Origin: Clostridium sp. Cult3
Lineage (GTDB): Bacteria; Bacillota; Clostridia; Tissierellales; Tepidimicrobiaceae
NCBI RefSeq assembly: GCF_021655115.1
Contig: NZ_PPXY01000001.1
Location: 57,322-121,321 of the forward strand
DNA: 64,000 nucleotides
Direction: 5' to 3'
Below are positions 27,701 through 37,223 of the stretch, in pieces. Under the pieces are notes generated by a model. The model saw only the letters and a list, made by a program, of their open reading frames with translations. It searched no databases and had not been told where the DNA came from. Numbering within the stretch: the stretch's first letter is position 1; each line of letters begins with the position of its first letter. The position numbers and the translations under genes were made by a program.

Positions 27701-30700
27701 TACGCTATAGATATAGAAGGGAAGGATTTTGAAACCAGCGAAGGAAACAAGCCAAAGGTATATATAAATGGGGCAGAAGTCCCTGCTAATCAGACGGAGG
27801 TAAATATAGATGGAACTATGATAAGGGTAATAGTGCCTAAATACGATGGGGACCTAAGGGAGGACAAGGGTACCGACCGTTGGCCAGTACCAGTAGTAGT
27901 ATTAAACCCAGATGGCAGTACTGCCAGTAAAGAAAAGGGCTTCTACTACGTAGTTCCCTCAAGCAATCCTAAGATACAGGGGATAGTTCCTACCAATGGA
28001 AGGGCAGCTGGAGGGGATATAGTAGAGATAACTGGCTTCGATTTTAGATTTTTTGAACCCTATGACGATGCCAATAGAAATCAGATGAAGGACCCAGAAG
28101 AAAGCTTTAACGATCTAAATGAAAATGGACAGTGGGACGATCTATTGAATATCCCTGACAGCTATACCCAGGAGAAAATAGATAAGCTAAAGGGGAAAAC
28201 TCCCATAGACCATCCTAGATTTAGCCATTATTACGACTCCCCTATATTACCTAAGATATACTTTGGGGACAAACAGGCGAAGATCGTAGAGTTTAGCCGA
28301 GGATATCTAAAGGTGATTACACCTTCAGGAAAACCTGGAAAAACCGATGTATTCGTAGTAAACAACGACGGAGGCATATCCAACAAGATAGCCTTCACCT
28401 ACGAAGCCACCCAGGTGAAAATAGACTCCCTAGTCCCTAATGAAGGGAAAAGACAAGGGGGAGATCGGGTAGAGATCTACGGTAGCGGCTTTGCTACTAC
28501 GGAGATACAAGTTTATCAAGATGAAATAAAGGATGCCAAATCCCAATATATAGATAAGAACATGGCCATGGTGAAGTTTGGCAATATAAGCAATAAGGAT
28601 ATACCTAGAGATAAGGAAAACTCCGGTAGAATAGACCAAAACCGAGCTACTGTCAAATTACCCGGGGGTCTTACAGCAGAATTCAACGGGGTAGATGAAA
28701 AGATAGTACTAACCATAGAAGAAGGTAAAAACCTATATACTAAGGAAATACTAGGCTATGACAATACCACTAAATACATTCCCGTAAGTCTCCTAAAGGA
28801 TGGATCCAATGCCTATCCAGGAAAAGAGCTTATTAAAGTGGAAATAAGGGACAAGAGGTTCATAGTAGAAAGGGGATTTTCAGAAAAAGTGGATTACCTA
28901 AGCTCCATCCAACTAAGGGCTGAGACGCCATCCTACCATACAGTAGGTAAGGTACCAGTATTTGTAATCAATCCTGATGGAGGGGAAGGTAGAGGAGATT
29001 TTGAATACAAAACCCCTGATAGCAAACCAGCCATTACCAATATAACTAGAAATGGAAGGGATCCTCAAGAGGAATATCTAGAGGAGATAAATGGGTGGGC
29101 TCGAGTGCTGAAGGTAGACCACAAAGGCGGCAGCATCATAGCTGTCCACGGTACGGACTTTAGGGAAGGGGCTAGGATAGATATATCCAATATACTATCC
29201 ATCGGCGAAAAGGACATATACTATGGGCTGCCAACTAAATTGACCTTTACCATGCCACCAGTACCGGAATCGGAAGTAGGAAAGCTCCATAGGGTTTCCG
29301 TAACCAATAGGGATGGAGGTACAGCTACCTCTGACAGAGCCATACCTCCCCTATTCATAGAATTTACCAAGGGAGAATCGGAGCCGGAAATATATGCTAT
29401 AGAGCCAGAAAAAGGTTCTGCCACTGGAGGTACCAAGGTCAAGATAACGGGAAATGACTTTAGGAAGACCATGGAAGGCTTTGATGGAGAAAGGCTAAGG
29501 GTATACTTTGGGGAAAAGGAAGTGGAAAACAAGGACATCAAATTCATAGACTACAAAACCCTAGAAGTAATAGTCCCAAAATCCACTACCATAGGCTCAG
29601 CCCCAGTGAGAGTAGAAAATCCAGATGGTTCCATGTCCCAAGGAGATATAAACTTTACCTATATATCTAAACCTAGAATACAGACCGTATCCCCAAACAA
29701 GATGTTCACCAACGATACGGAAACGGAAGTAACCCTAACGGGAGAAATGTTCCTGGCAGGAGCTAAGGTAATAGTCGGTGGGAAGATAATAGACAAAAAA
29801 GACATACAACAGGGCATGGACATAAAAGGCCAAGGAATAATCGGAGTAGATAGTCAAGGTAGGAATAGAGAAGTAGCTGTAGTAGGGGGAATGGAAGCTG
29901 CTTCCGTCACTGTAGAAGGGAACAACATCATCAAGATGAAGTTCAAGGAAGGTACGGGTTTAGAAAATAGCAATCTAATAATCATAAACCCAGATGGGGG
30001 AATATCCGACCCTTATGATAAATTTGAATACAAAAAGCCAGTACCTACTAAACCCCTAGTACTAGAAGGGATACCTGGCTATGAATCTACAGTACAGCTA
30101 ATATGGTCTAAATCCCATGAAGATATATTGAACAAGGCTACCCGCTATGAAGTATACGGAAAGCTTTCCAAAGATGAGGATTATACCTTCATAGGGGATA
30201 CTACTGAAGGGGAATTCCTAGTAAAGAGCTTAGAGCCTAATAGGGAATATATCTTCATGGTACGAGCCTTAAACCAATACGGTGCAGCTATAGACTTTGC
30301 CACCGTTAAGGTAAAGACCTTAACCCTACGGGAAGATGAAAAACTTAGGGAAAAGGAAGAGAAACTGACAAAAGAGGAGAGAGAATTAAGGGAAAAAGGT
30401 AAAGAACAGATAGTAGATGGTAGGGTAATCAAAACCCTAGGTTCCGACACCATGAGAAAGGGTGCTGTAGACTTAAGTCTAGCTAAGTACAAGAAATACG
30501 ACAAATTCACTATATCCATACCTATAGAATTTGCTAGGAATAGAAACACCCTGACTATCAAAGATGGAACCATGTCCTTATTGATAAATACAAAGGACCT
30601 ATATACCCTAGAGGTAAGTAAAAAGGATAAGGGCAACAAGGATGCCCATATAAACATCCACATAGATCGGATCAAGGAATCCTACATCCCTAGGGGTAAG

Positions 30701-30943
30701 AGGATAGCCTCCAGGGCCTATGATATAAAATTTGACTATCAACAAGGCAAGGATATACTAGAAATAAAAAAACTAGTAAGACCAGGCAAGATAATGTTCA
30801 AACAGGATACTATCACCTATTCAAATACTAAAAACACCAAGCTATACAGATTTGACGAAACAACAGGTGTATATGTATCCACCGGTAGTACATCTACCAA
30901 TATAGACAAGAAGGGCAAATATATACTACTGTCCAATAGATAA
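24731..30943 (+). CDS. Giant secreted protein with multiple IPT/TIG repeats and a fibronectin III domain
   Basis: About 2,070 residues from the TTG at 24731, placed after CGGAGGG; an upstream GTG at 24683 lies in the palindrome repeat. The signal peptide ends near KAYA. At least eight TIG Ig-like units follow, each opening with P-x-I-x-x-[VI]-x-P and containing a GG...I-x-G-x-[ND]-F core (for example VHPDTAPVEGGELITIEGANF). One unit carries an insert with a calcium-loop-like DLNENGQWDD. Near residues 1770-1860 comes a fibronectin III-like domain (RYEVYGKLSKDEDYTFIG), then a charged coiled coil (about 1865-1900) and a C-terminal beta region. No SLH or LPxTG anchor is seen. It is likely an extracellular structural or adhesive protein. 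Confidence 0.82.
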   Translation: MNRLKRTLSLILILSIILPFFPEGMMKAYAFEQDEFRVDYVTLYKIYNRDRHMEERRILIRGKYLKDASVGIITSQGYKPLPRPTVNQDTILQYDLKEDEVGDILRIGSVEIQLDEGLMPTLSQVSRKVESDKGLLTLKGSNLDTISKGEARAFYEYMGNPIELPSDKFNHPTEVSIDNITGALGLQNIIFKKETSKKYDFNEKNKGVDVNISITYTYKDQFNLYQQIEVDDLEMRPTRGVAGETLFFEAPYRGDARDLQEYDVFFLKAIDGTDNYRIENKAKNRRFQTKVVKDGEEYNVLTVEVPNLPLGEYYVVLTNTVDGKDPMKYVTQEKILDQKFTIVDGSIKSKILDVQPNRGPDTGSITTITGQFFGSLNIAEFTPEEEKAPEIITDPSTRNPKTLTLAYGKGKYGEGDNQIEITEAKRSIKVIIGGEATFLTKEDGKFDVSFNRDLDKMTLRTAQVTDGDTNPIKDVVVETTTTLTKENGGTIVIRERAELKRGYTYILSKVKPTINSIVPDKIQVVDSNGRYQIPEDRMIAIHGQNFMVHKYIDDKGREVLRYPRIQIGDISLDKNTTPDLNIKILDNRGNELDGTQNNEIGSKILIMLPKGSRVTNPGKADVVVQNPIRNSNQYGLLDRKTDFVEFVVTREDENPVITNVHPDTAPVEGGELITIEGANFQLGVKVFLDGEEVRNIRRREDGKQISFTAPAGREGETQLQVMNPKGGMDTKPFFYVSTFTNPKIIDFNPKKGNTGTIVTIKGENFLKPDPIATAQNPYRLIGTRVLLGNMELNEYNRDPVTKRIQVRDFTPEEELFEIHGKTIKVADYYPGLLLKTQEGKFYTVDIRPNGDIILSDGGVNTYTIELNKAQNAIVANKQGGDIHPMKVAKDSIVIYEPNSSTPVVELKHASLYKIEGNKIVGNRVKVIDRSTIYFEVPILGTPGFYDLTVINPDTKKDSRIGRQGFEYITQPDLKPEVTKIHPNEGSVEGGYAIDIEGKDFETSEGNKPKVYINGAEVPANQTEVNIDGTMIRVIVPKYDGDLREDKGTDRWPVPVVVLNPDGSTASKEKGFYYVVPSSNPKIQGIVPTNGRAAGGDIVEITGFDFRFFEPYDDANRNQMKDPEESFNDLNENGQWDDLLNIPDSYTQEKIDKLKGKTPIDHPRFSHYYDSPILPKIYFGDKQAKIVEFSRGYLKVITPSGKPGKTDVFVVNNDGGISNKIAFTYEATQVKIDSLVPNEGKRQGGDRVEIYGSGFATTEIQVYQDEIKDAKSQYIDKNMAMVKFGNISNKDIPRDKENSGRIDQNRATVKLPGGLTAEFNGVDEKIVLTIEEGKNLYTKEILGYDNTTKYIPVSLLKDGSNAYPGKELIKVEIRDKRFIVERGFSEKVDYLSSIQLRAETPSYHTVGKVPVFVINPDGGEGRGDFEYKTPDSKPAITNITRNGRDPQEEYLEEINGWARVLKVDHKGGSIIAVHGTDFREGARIDISNILSIGEKDIYYGLPTKLTFTMPPVPESEVGKLHRVSVTNRDGGTATSDRAIPPLFIEFTKGESEPEIYAIEPEKGSATGGTKVKITGNDFRKTMEGFDGERLRVYFGEKEVENKDIKFIDYKTLEVIVPKSTTIGSAPVRVENPDGSMSQGDINFTYISKPRIQTVSPNKMFTNDTETEVTLTGEMFLAGAKVIVGGKIIDKKDIQQGMDIKGQGIIGVDSQGRNREVAVVGGMEAASVTVEGNNIIKMKFKEGTGLENSNLIIINPDGGISDPYDKFEYKKPVPTKPLVLEGIPGYESTVQLIWSKSHEDILNKATRYEVYGKLSKDEDYTFIGDTTEGEFLVKSLEPNREYIFMVRALNQYGAAIDFATVKVKTLTLREDEKLREKEEKLTKEERELREKGKEQIVDGRVIKTLGSDTMRKGAVDLSLAKYKKYDKFTISIPIEFARNRNTLTIKDGTMSLLINTKDLYTLEVSKKDKGNKDAHINIHIDRIKESYIPRGKRIASRAYDIKFDYQQGKDILEIKKLVRPGKIMFKQDTITYSNTKNTKLYRFDETTGVYVSTGSTSTNIDKKGKYILLSNR

Positions 30944-30977
30944 AAGTGGGACGGGGAGAACTGTCCCCACTGTCCCA
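30944..30977. repeat. Dispersed GGGACAG palindrome, copy 6
   Basis: AAGTGGGACGGGGAGAAC followed by TGTCCCCACTGTCCC. It sits between the stop of the giant TIG gene and the AAGGAGG of the next gene, so it is transcribed within the operon. Confidence 0.75.
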
Positions 30978-30991
30978 AGGAGGCTGAATAG

Positions 30992-32743
30992 ATGAGAAAA
31001 ACCATATCAATCCTAATACTATGCTTAGTCCTTCTGCTGACCTTTAATTCCACAATATATGCAGGAGCCCCTAAAAAGGCTTCTGTTCAGACCATTAAGG
31101 GAACCATAGAAGGGCTAAATTTCAAACAAAACCAAATAATCATATTAGATTACAATGGCAAAAGGCATACAGCCAAAGTCCTTCCCTCTACTATATTATC
31201 CATAGAAGGAGTATGGGTGGACTTCATGGATCTATACTTTGGTCAAGAAGTGGAAATAACCCTAGAAGGAAAAAATGCTAAGAAGATAATAGCCTATCCA
31301 GAGGAGGATCCAGAAAGATACGGTTACATAATGCCTGGAAATCGATTTAAATCAGGAGATGTCCTATTTATCTCCCAAAACCAAATAGAAATAAAGGGTA
31401 AATCCGGCAGGGAAAAATACAGGATAACCCCAGCCACCACCATAATCAAAAATGGAGGCATGGCCAATCTATTCCAAGTAAAACCTGGAGACAAGGTAGT
31501 ACTAACCTTTGACGATATATACTCAGCTGAGGTAAGTAGTCTTAGGGTTCAAGATGAAGAAAAACATATAGCTGGAATCCTAAGGGGGAAGATCCACTCG
31601 GTAGATGAAAAGAAAAAGATAATCTATATAAAATCCCCTCGTATATATAAGGAAGGAAAAGGGTGGGAGACCTCTAGGGAAAACATACTAAGCCTAAAGC
31701 TATCAAAGGATAATCTATACAATGGCGGAGAGATCATACCTTTGAGGAAGTTGAAAGACTATAGAAATCAAGAAGCCTATATAGCCTATGATGAAGCCTA
31801 TGGGAACAAAAACATAGCCAAATTGCAAATCAAAAAAGGTTCCCCTCAAAACTATCAAGCTACTGTAGAGGATATAGAATATGGTACTGGCAAGATGGTG
31901 GTAAACAAAAACCTAATCCACTTCCATCCAGGAACCATAGTCATCCAAAATAATCGCTTAGTAGATGTACTCAATATAGATAGGAAGAAAGATGTATTCG
32001 TCAACGCCGATAGGATAATGGGCAATACCGTAGCTAGCTTCGTATCTATAGAAGGCACATCCATACTAGATGATAGGATAGACGATACTAAATTGGTAGT
32101 ATATAGAGGTAAGATAGAGGATATATACGAATACGAAGTAAAGATAGGCAAGCTAAACTATAGGCTAGATCATATGAAGCTTACCAACAACAAATGGACC
32201 CAGCTAAAGGAATCGGAAAGATTTGAGCTATCGGAGGATACCCTAATATATGATAGCCAACTAAAACAGACTATCCCAGCTAATCAGTTCATATCCTCTA
32301 GATATATAAATGTAAATGACATCAAGGATCCAAGACTAAGGGAAAGGGTGAAGAGCAATTTCTACAAAAACAAGACCGCCTATTTTATAGTACGGGAATC
32401 GGCCTTTGGAAAGGAACTACTAGGATTAAACATCACTCCTCACATAAACGAGTATAGGCAAAATGTAAACACCACCTACTCCACCATAGGGGAGATAGAG
32501 GAAATAGACTATGACAAAGGCACCATCAACTTTACCAAGGTGAAAAACTACAACACCCTAAACAATCGTTGGGAAAATGGAAAGGATGAAGAAGTAGATA
32601 TAAATCAAGGCTTAATCTTACTAAATGATATTCCCATACCTGAAGACAAGATATATGCCTTGAGAAAAGGAGCTAAAGCTTATATAATAAAAAATAAAGA
32701 ATCGTCCTTGGATAAAGGTTATGTAATATTGATTGAGGACTAA
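30992..32743 (+). CDS. Secreted beta-rich protein of unknown function
   Basis: 583 residues with a clear signal peptide (residues 1-24, ending IYAG). The ATG follows AAGGAGG. The body is a series of roughly 70-90-residue beta-rich units built around an opening like VQTIKGTIEGLNFKQNQIIIL, seen again as AGILRGKIHSVDEKKKIIYI, VYRGKIEDIYEYEVKIG and YSTIGEIEEIDYDKGTINF. This suggests repeated small OB- or S1-like barrels, as an inference. I recognise no named family and no anchor. Neighbours in the same direction are large surface proteins, so a structural role in the envelope is likely. Confidence 0.7.
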   Translation: MRKTISILILCLVLLLTFNSTIYAGAPKKASVQTIKGTIEGLNFKQNQIIILDYNGKRHTAKVLPSTILSIEGVWVDFMDLYFGQEVEITLEGKNAKKIIAYPEEDPERYGYIMPGNRFKSGDVLFISQNQIEIKGKSGREKYRITPATTIIKNGGMANLFQVKPGDKVVLTFDDIYSAEVSSLRVQDEEKHIAGILRGKIHSVDEKKKIIYIKSPRIYKEGKGWETSRENILSLKLSKDNLYNGGEIIPLRKLKDYRNQEAYIAYDEAYGNKNIAKLQIKKGSPQNYQATVEDIEYGTGKMVVNKNLIHFHPGTIVIQNNRLVDVLNIDRKKDVFVNADRIMGNTVASFVSIEGTSILDDRIDDTKLVVYRGKIEDIYEYEVKIGKLNYRLDHMKLTNNKWTQLKESERFELSEDTLIYDSQLKQTIPANQFISSRYINVNDIKDPRLRERVKSNFYKNKTAYFIVRESAFGKELLGLNITPHINEYRQNVNTTYSTIGEIEEIDYDKGTINFTKVKNYNTLNNRWENGKDEEVDINQGLILLNDIPIPEDKIYALRKGAKAYIIKNKESSLDKGYVILIED

Positions 32744-32744
32744 A

Positions 32745-32764
32745 AGGCGACCTTCGGGTCGCCT
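32745..32764 (+). terminator. Intergenic hairpin with TTCG tetraloop
   Basis: AGGCGACC-TTCG-GGTCGCCT is a very stable 8-bp stem between two secreted-protein genes. Without a T-run it may act as an mRNA end stabiliser or attenuator rather than a full terminator. Confidence 0.6.
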
Positions 32765-32783
32765 AAATTAAAGGAGGAAAATC

Positions 32784-34253
32784 ATGAAAAAGCTCATATC
32801 TTATATGTTGATGTTCGCTATACTACTAACCCCCCTATCCACTTTAGCCATAAATATCCCCGGCTATGAAGGGGGAATCCAAAACGAAAACACCTACAAG
32901 GAAGTAATATTCGTAACGGGAAAGCCTATAGTAATGGAAGGAACCTTAACCATCAAGTCCAAGGAAAAGGACAATACCATTACGGAAACCTATACCTATA
33001 AATTGGACAATCCTAAGGAAGATGCTAAATTGACTAGAACCATAAAGATGACTGCCCATCTAGAGCCAAAGGGCAATCAAATAAGCATAAATAGAACCTT
33101 GGACAGCTATAGGGAGACTATCGACGTAGATGGAAAGCGATATGAAGCTAGAAAAGATGACTACCCTTGGAACCAAGGGACCATCACTCACAATACTCCC
33201 CTCCTCAGCTACTATGCAGGAGATGTGGCAGCTAGAAAGATATACACCGTCGGTAGAGGGGAAGAAACCGTAACGGTAGAAACCCAAGGTAAACTAGTAG
33301 GCTACGATAGCCCCTGGTCTGCTACGGAAACCCAAACCATAGAATATGTAATATATGGAGAAGATAGACTTAATCCAGACAGAAAGTGGCAAGGCACCGC
33401 CACTGTAGAAGCGTCCTACAACAAGACCAAGGATTATTCCTATTCGGAAAACATTCCGAGACAGATCAGCTTCAGGGAAGGAGTTACCATTACGGAGCAA
33501 CACGAAAATGTATTAAAATATGATTACGATCTGCCTAGGATGAATGGAGACCAGATACAAAAGGGAAGAAATGTAGGGAAGGATTCCTTTTCTATAGACA
33601 CGGTGCCTATCATCACCAGATTGAACATCCCCCAAGCTAAGGATATAAGGGGGCATGGATACGAAGAAGAGCTATTCCTACTGGCCAGTATGGAAGGACT
33701 ACCACTAAACAACGAATACATAGGACCGGACACTTTTGTAAGCCGAGGGGATTTTGCAAAGATGATAGTCAAATCCATGGATATACCTATAGAAGAAAGA
33801 GAAGAACCTAAAAGGAAAAGAGGTAGAAGAAAACAAGAGCCTACTCCTCCAATGTTTAAAGATGTAAAAACCAATCATAGGAATTTTGACTATATTGAAA
33901 CCGTAGGAAAAAGAGGTATAATGGTAGGTATAGACAAAAATAAATTCAAACCAGATGCTCCACTAACGAAAGCCGAAGCCTATACCATCGCCATAAGGCT
34001 CCTGGGGTTCAAGAACCTAGCCCCTACAAACAAAAACTATACCACAGGGTTTAAAGACGACAAAAGCATACCTGCCTGGGCAAAGGACAATATATATGTA
34101 GCAAGACAACTGGACATACTAGAAGGGGCAGACTACTTCTATCCCAATAGGGAGATTACCAATGGAGAATCGGCAAAGCTGATAGTAGAATTAATCCACT
34201 ATATGCAGGAGGATCTGAAGCAAGACTACAGGGAAAACATACTAAATAATTAA
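32784..34253 (+). CDS. SLH-domain surface protein
   Basis: 489 residues with a signal peptide (1-22, ending TLA). Residues about 25-275 are an unrecognised beta-rich region (TITETYTYKLDN, VTVETQGKL). The C-terminal 200 residues hold three S-layer-homology units, seen from the motifs GDFAKMIVKSMDI, FDYIETVGKRGIMVGIDKNKFKPDAPLTKAEA and WAKDNIYVARQLDILEG...NGESAKLIVEL. A basic linker (KRKRGRRK) interrupts the first SLH unit. SLH domains bind pyruvylated secondary wall polymer, so the protein is anchored to the cell wall. The start ATG follows AAAGGAGG, and the next gene begins 17 bases later. Confidence 0.88.
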   Translation: MKKLISYMLMFAILLTPLSTLAINIPGYEGGIQNENTYKEVIFVTGKPIVMEGTLTIKSKEKDNTITETYTYKLDNPKEDAKLTRTIKMTAHLEPKGNQISINRTLDSYRETIDVDGKRYEARKDDYPWNQGTITHNTPLLSYYAGDVAARKIYTVGRGEETVTVETQGKLVGYDSPWSATETQTIEYVIYGEDRLNPDRKWQGTATVEASYNKTKDYSYSENIPRQISFREGVTITEQHENVLKYDYDLPRMNGDQIQKGRNVGKDSFSIDTVPIITRLNIPQAKDIRGHGYEEELFLLASMEGLPLNNEYIGPDTFVSRGDFAKMIVKSMDIPIEEREEPKRKRGRRKQEPTPPMFKDVKTNHRNFDYIETVGKRGIMVGIDKNKFKPDAPLTKAEAYTIAIRLLGFKNLAPTNKNYTTGFKDDKSIPAWAKDNIYVARQLDILEGADYFYPNREITNGESAKLIVELIHYMQEDLKQDYRENILNN

Positions 34254-34270
34254 AAACGGGGAGGAAAGAC

Positions 34271-37201
34271 ATGAGGAAGCTTACACTAATATTAACCATA
34301 GCACTTATACTTGTTAGCGCAAACATATATGCAATGGGATTGGAGGAAGAGCAAAAGGTGAAAACTCTAATAATCTATGATAATTCTTCATCCAGTTATC
34401 TAGACATATACCAAAATTACAAACAGTCTTTGGTAGTTAATCTACAGGTGGAGCCCATATCCTTAAACAACTTAGATAAAGTGGACTTGTCTGAATACCA
34501 CATGGTCTATCTAGACAGATCCATCATCGGTAAGGATATATTTAACAATTCCAAAGATAGGATAATGAAGTATGTAAATGGAGGAGGATATCTATTTCTA
34601 GAAGATCCCTTTTACGACGAATTCCCTTTGGATTTTTTAGGGGCAGAAAGCTTTCAAAAATTAAAAGTCTTTCCTAAAAATTTAAAGTATCCGAAGGTTA
34701 GAGAAAATCTAGAAGGGATACAAAACACATTAAAGTTATTTCATGAAGATATAGTGGCTTTTTTTAACGACAATGCATTAAAGGATTTGGATAAAGGCCA
34801 TGGACTCATACCTTCTACTGCTACTCCACTAGCCTATAGTGGAGATTTAGCCTTATACAGCTTAAACCAAGTAGGTAAAGGCTATGTATTCTATGCCAAT
34901 AGCCTGCTGCCAAATCAGGATTTCATCACTGGATTTGACATGAGAAGAAAGGATGAATCCCAATCCTACTTTAGCTTTACCTTTGCTACAGGTAATTTTT
35001 TATTTAGAAACGAATTTCCAGCCTTTGTATCCAAGGAACTATATGGATATGCAGCAAAGAAGGTGCTAGGTCCCTATGGAAGACCAGCCATGGCATGGCA
35101 AAACCATTTTGAAGTAACCTCTGCCATGGGCAATGGCACCATGGAAAGATGGACGGATCTACTGAAGGAATACCATCAGACACCATCTTTCTCTTTAGCT
35201 CGTTCCCCATATGAATGGGGACATTGGCAGGAGAGCATAGTGCTCCACACCAATATTGGAGAGGATACAAATCCAAGGTTCAAAGGAGAAGAGGAAAACT
35301 CCCACTACTCATCAGGAAAACATCTAAATAGTGGCAAAGGCTATATAGCATTGAAGAAATACGACGACTACAAAAGCCTGGGAGCAGATATTAATCTACC
35401 CTATAGAGCCTATTCTACTGTAGGAGACCTAAATGGAGATGGCCTATTGGATATAGTCTCTGGCAGTCAGGATGGATACCTATACCTATTCCTAGGAAAG
35501 GAAGAAGGAGAAGGGATAAACTATGAAGAAAAGACCAGATTGAAGGATACAGCAGGAAACCCAATCCATCTAGGCTCCTATTCAGCACCAGTGCTATATG
35601 ATATAAACAAGAATGGACGAATGGATATAATAGTAGGCAATGGAAAGGGAGAGGTACATCTATATACAAATCAAGGGAACATGACCTTTAAAAAGGCCAA
35701 TGTCCTTATAGCAAACAAAAACCTTAAAAATCTAGCCCCTACCTTGGGGGATGTAGATGGAGACGGCACTCCAGACTTAGTAGTAGGAGATGCTAAGGGA
35801 AATCTATACTTCCACAAGGGTAAATGGGTGAACAATACCTTAAGTTTTCCAAAGGAAGGGGTACTGCTAAAGGATTCTAAAGGCAATGCCAACTTTGGCA
35901 AAAACTTAGCTCCTACCCTATACGATATAGACGAAGATGGAAAACTAGAACTAATTCTAGGAGATGCCACTGGATATATAAGGGTATATAATATTCAATA
36001 CCCTAAACTAATCCTAAAGGGCTACCTAGAAGGAGAAACCTACAATTCCCACGGCAACAAAAGACTATGGGGAGGCTACTACTCCGTACCAGAATTTGCC
36101 GATATAAATAGGGATGGAAAGGTAGATCTATTGGTAGGTCAGGTGGAGTTTGGACTACCTACCCCTATAGATTCCCCTCTATTCCCCTATGAAAAGGAGC
36201 TAAGGGAATCCATAGAATATGTGAAGAAAAACCATATAGATATATATCCCCATGTGTATTTCCATAGATTCAAATCCCATACCCAAGAAGTAAGGGAACT
36301 GGAACTTCACAAACAAGCCTTTGAATACTATGGTATCCCTTGGGAAAATCCAGGAACCAATCAACACACCTGGAATGTAAACAATATATCCGCTACCCAA
36401 TCCTTTGGTAGTCAAATGAAACAAGGGATCAAGTGGAACTCTGGCTTTAGGCCCCATGGAAATGCTGGAGAGCCTAGTCTATCTAAAGACTATATATGGT
36501 CTATCCCCTTCAAATTATCAGAGGGACTAGATGGGAAAGACTTCATACTATTTTCCCCAGCACCTCACGTACCTATAATGGAAAAGGCCTATAAAAACAT
36601 ATCCACTTTGGATCTACCTATAAGCCATTTCTATCATATAGAATATGCCATGAACGATGAAGGATGGGTGAAAGATCTAAGATATAAAGCTAATGTGTTA
36701 GATAAAATCAGAAACGAAAAGGACTACAACTTCATGACTGAACCTCAAATGTTTGACATATTTAAATCCGTCATGAATAGCAATATAAATATAGTAGAGG
36801 ATGGCCAAGGCTATACTATAGAATCGGATAGTAATATAGCAGGAATAAAGTTTGAACCAGGAGAAAATCTCATCAACCATCAACTATCTACTGATGGAGA
36901 AATATACATGAGACATGGGAAAAACCTATATCTAGGATTAAATAAAAAAGTTAAAGTATATAAATCTACTGAAGAAGACAAACCCCATATCATAAGGATA
37001 AACGGTCCAGTAGATATAGAAGAGGAAGAGGACTTAAAACTAATCCATCTTAAAGGAAAAGGGCTACAACAGATAAAACTATATGCACCTAAGGGATTGG
37101 AAATAATCAATGAAGGCTTTGATGTTAAAAGTTTTGACCATTACTATGTGTTGACAAGATATGGAGAACCTACTACATTAAAGATAAGACTATATCAATA
37201 G
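34271..37201 (+). CDS. Secreted protein with FG-GAP/VCBS repeats
   Basis: 976 residues with a signal peptide (1-22). Residues about 30-230 look like a glutamine-amidotransferase-like Rossmann domain (HMVYLDRSIIGK, YVNGGGYLFLEDPFYDE). Residues about 380-630 form four or more FG-GAP/VCBS beta-propeller blades, each with a calcium-binding loop: DLNGDGLLD, DINKNGRMD, DVDGDGTPD, DIDEDGKLE and DINRDGKVD. After that, a region with HVYFHRFKSHTQEV and RPHGNAGEPSL resembles polysaccharide-deacetylase-like proteins, without a clear catalytic set. Function is probably extracellular glycan binding or processing, as an inference. It is in line with the SLH gene (17 bases) and the S41 protease (22 bases). 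Confidence 0.78.
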   Translation: MRKLTLILTIALILVSANIYAMGLEEEQKVKTLIIYDNSSSSYLDIYQNYKQSLVVNLQVEPISLNNLDKVDLSEYHMVYLDRSIIGKDIFNNSKDRIMKYVNGGGYLFLEDPFYDEFPLDFLGAESFQKLKVFPKNLKYPKVRENLEGIQNTLKLFHEDIVAFFNDNALKDLDKGHGLIPSTATPLAYSGDLALYSLNQVGKGYVFYANSLLPNQDFITGFDMRRKDESQSYFSFTFATGNFLFRNEFPAFVSKELYGYAAKKVLGPYGRPAMAWQNHFEVTSAMGNGTMERWTDLLKEYHQTPSFSLARSPYEWGHWQESIVLHTNIGEDTNPRFKGEEENSHYSSGKHLNSGKGYIALKKYDDYKSLGADINLPYRAYSTVGDLNGDGLLDIVSGSQDGYLYLFLGKEEGEGINYEEKTRLKDTAGNPIHLGSYSAPVLYDINKNGRMDIIVGNGKGEVHLYTNQGNMTFKKANVLIANKNLKNLAPTLGDVDGDGTPDLVVGDAKGNLYFHKGKWVNNTLSFPKEGVLLKDSKGNANFGKNLAPTLYDIDEDGKLELILGDATGYIRVYNIQYPKLILKGYLEGETYNSHGNKRLWGGYYSVPEFADINRDGKVDLLVGQVEFGLPTPIDSPLFPYEKELRESIEYVKKNHIDIYPHVYFHRFKSHTQEVRELELHKQAFEYYGIPWENPGTNQHTWNVNNISATQSFGSQMKQGIKWNSGFRPHGNAGEPSLSKDYIWSIPFKLSEGLDGKDFILFSPAPHVPIMEKAYKNISTLDLPISHFYHIEYAMNDEGWVKDLRYKANVLDKIRNEKDYNFMTEPQMFDIFKSVMNSNINIVEDGQGYTIESDSNIAGIKFEPGENLINHQLSTDGEIYMRHGKNLYLGLNKKVKVYKSTEEDKPHIIRINGPVDIEEEEDLKLIHLKGKGLQQIKLYAPKGLEIINEGFDVKSFDHYYVLTRYGEPTTLKIRLYQ

Positions 37202-37223
37202 TAAAAACTTAGGGGGTATTACC

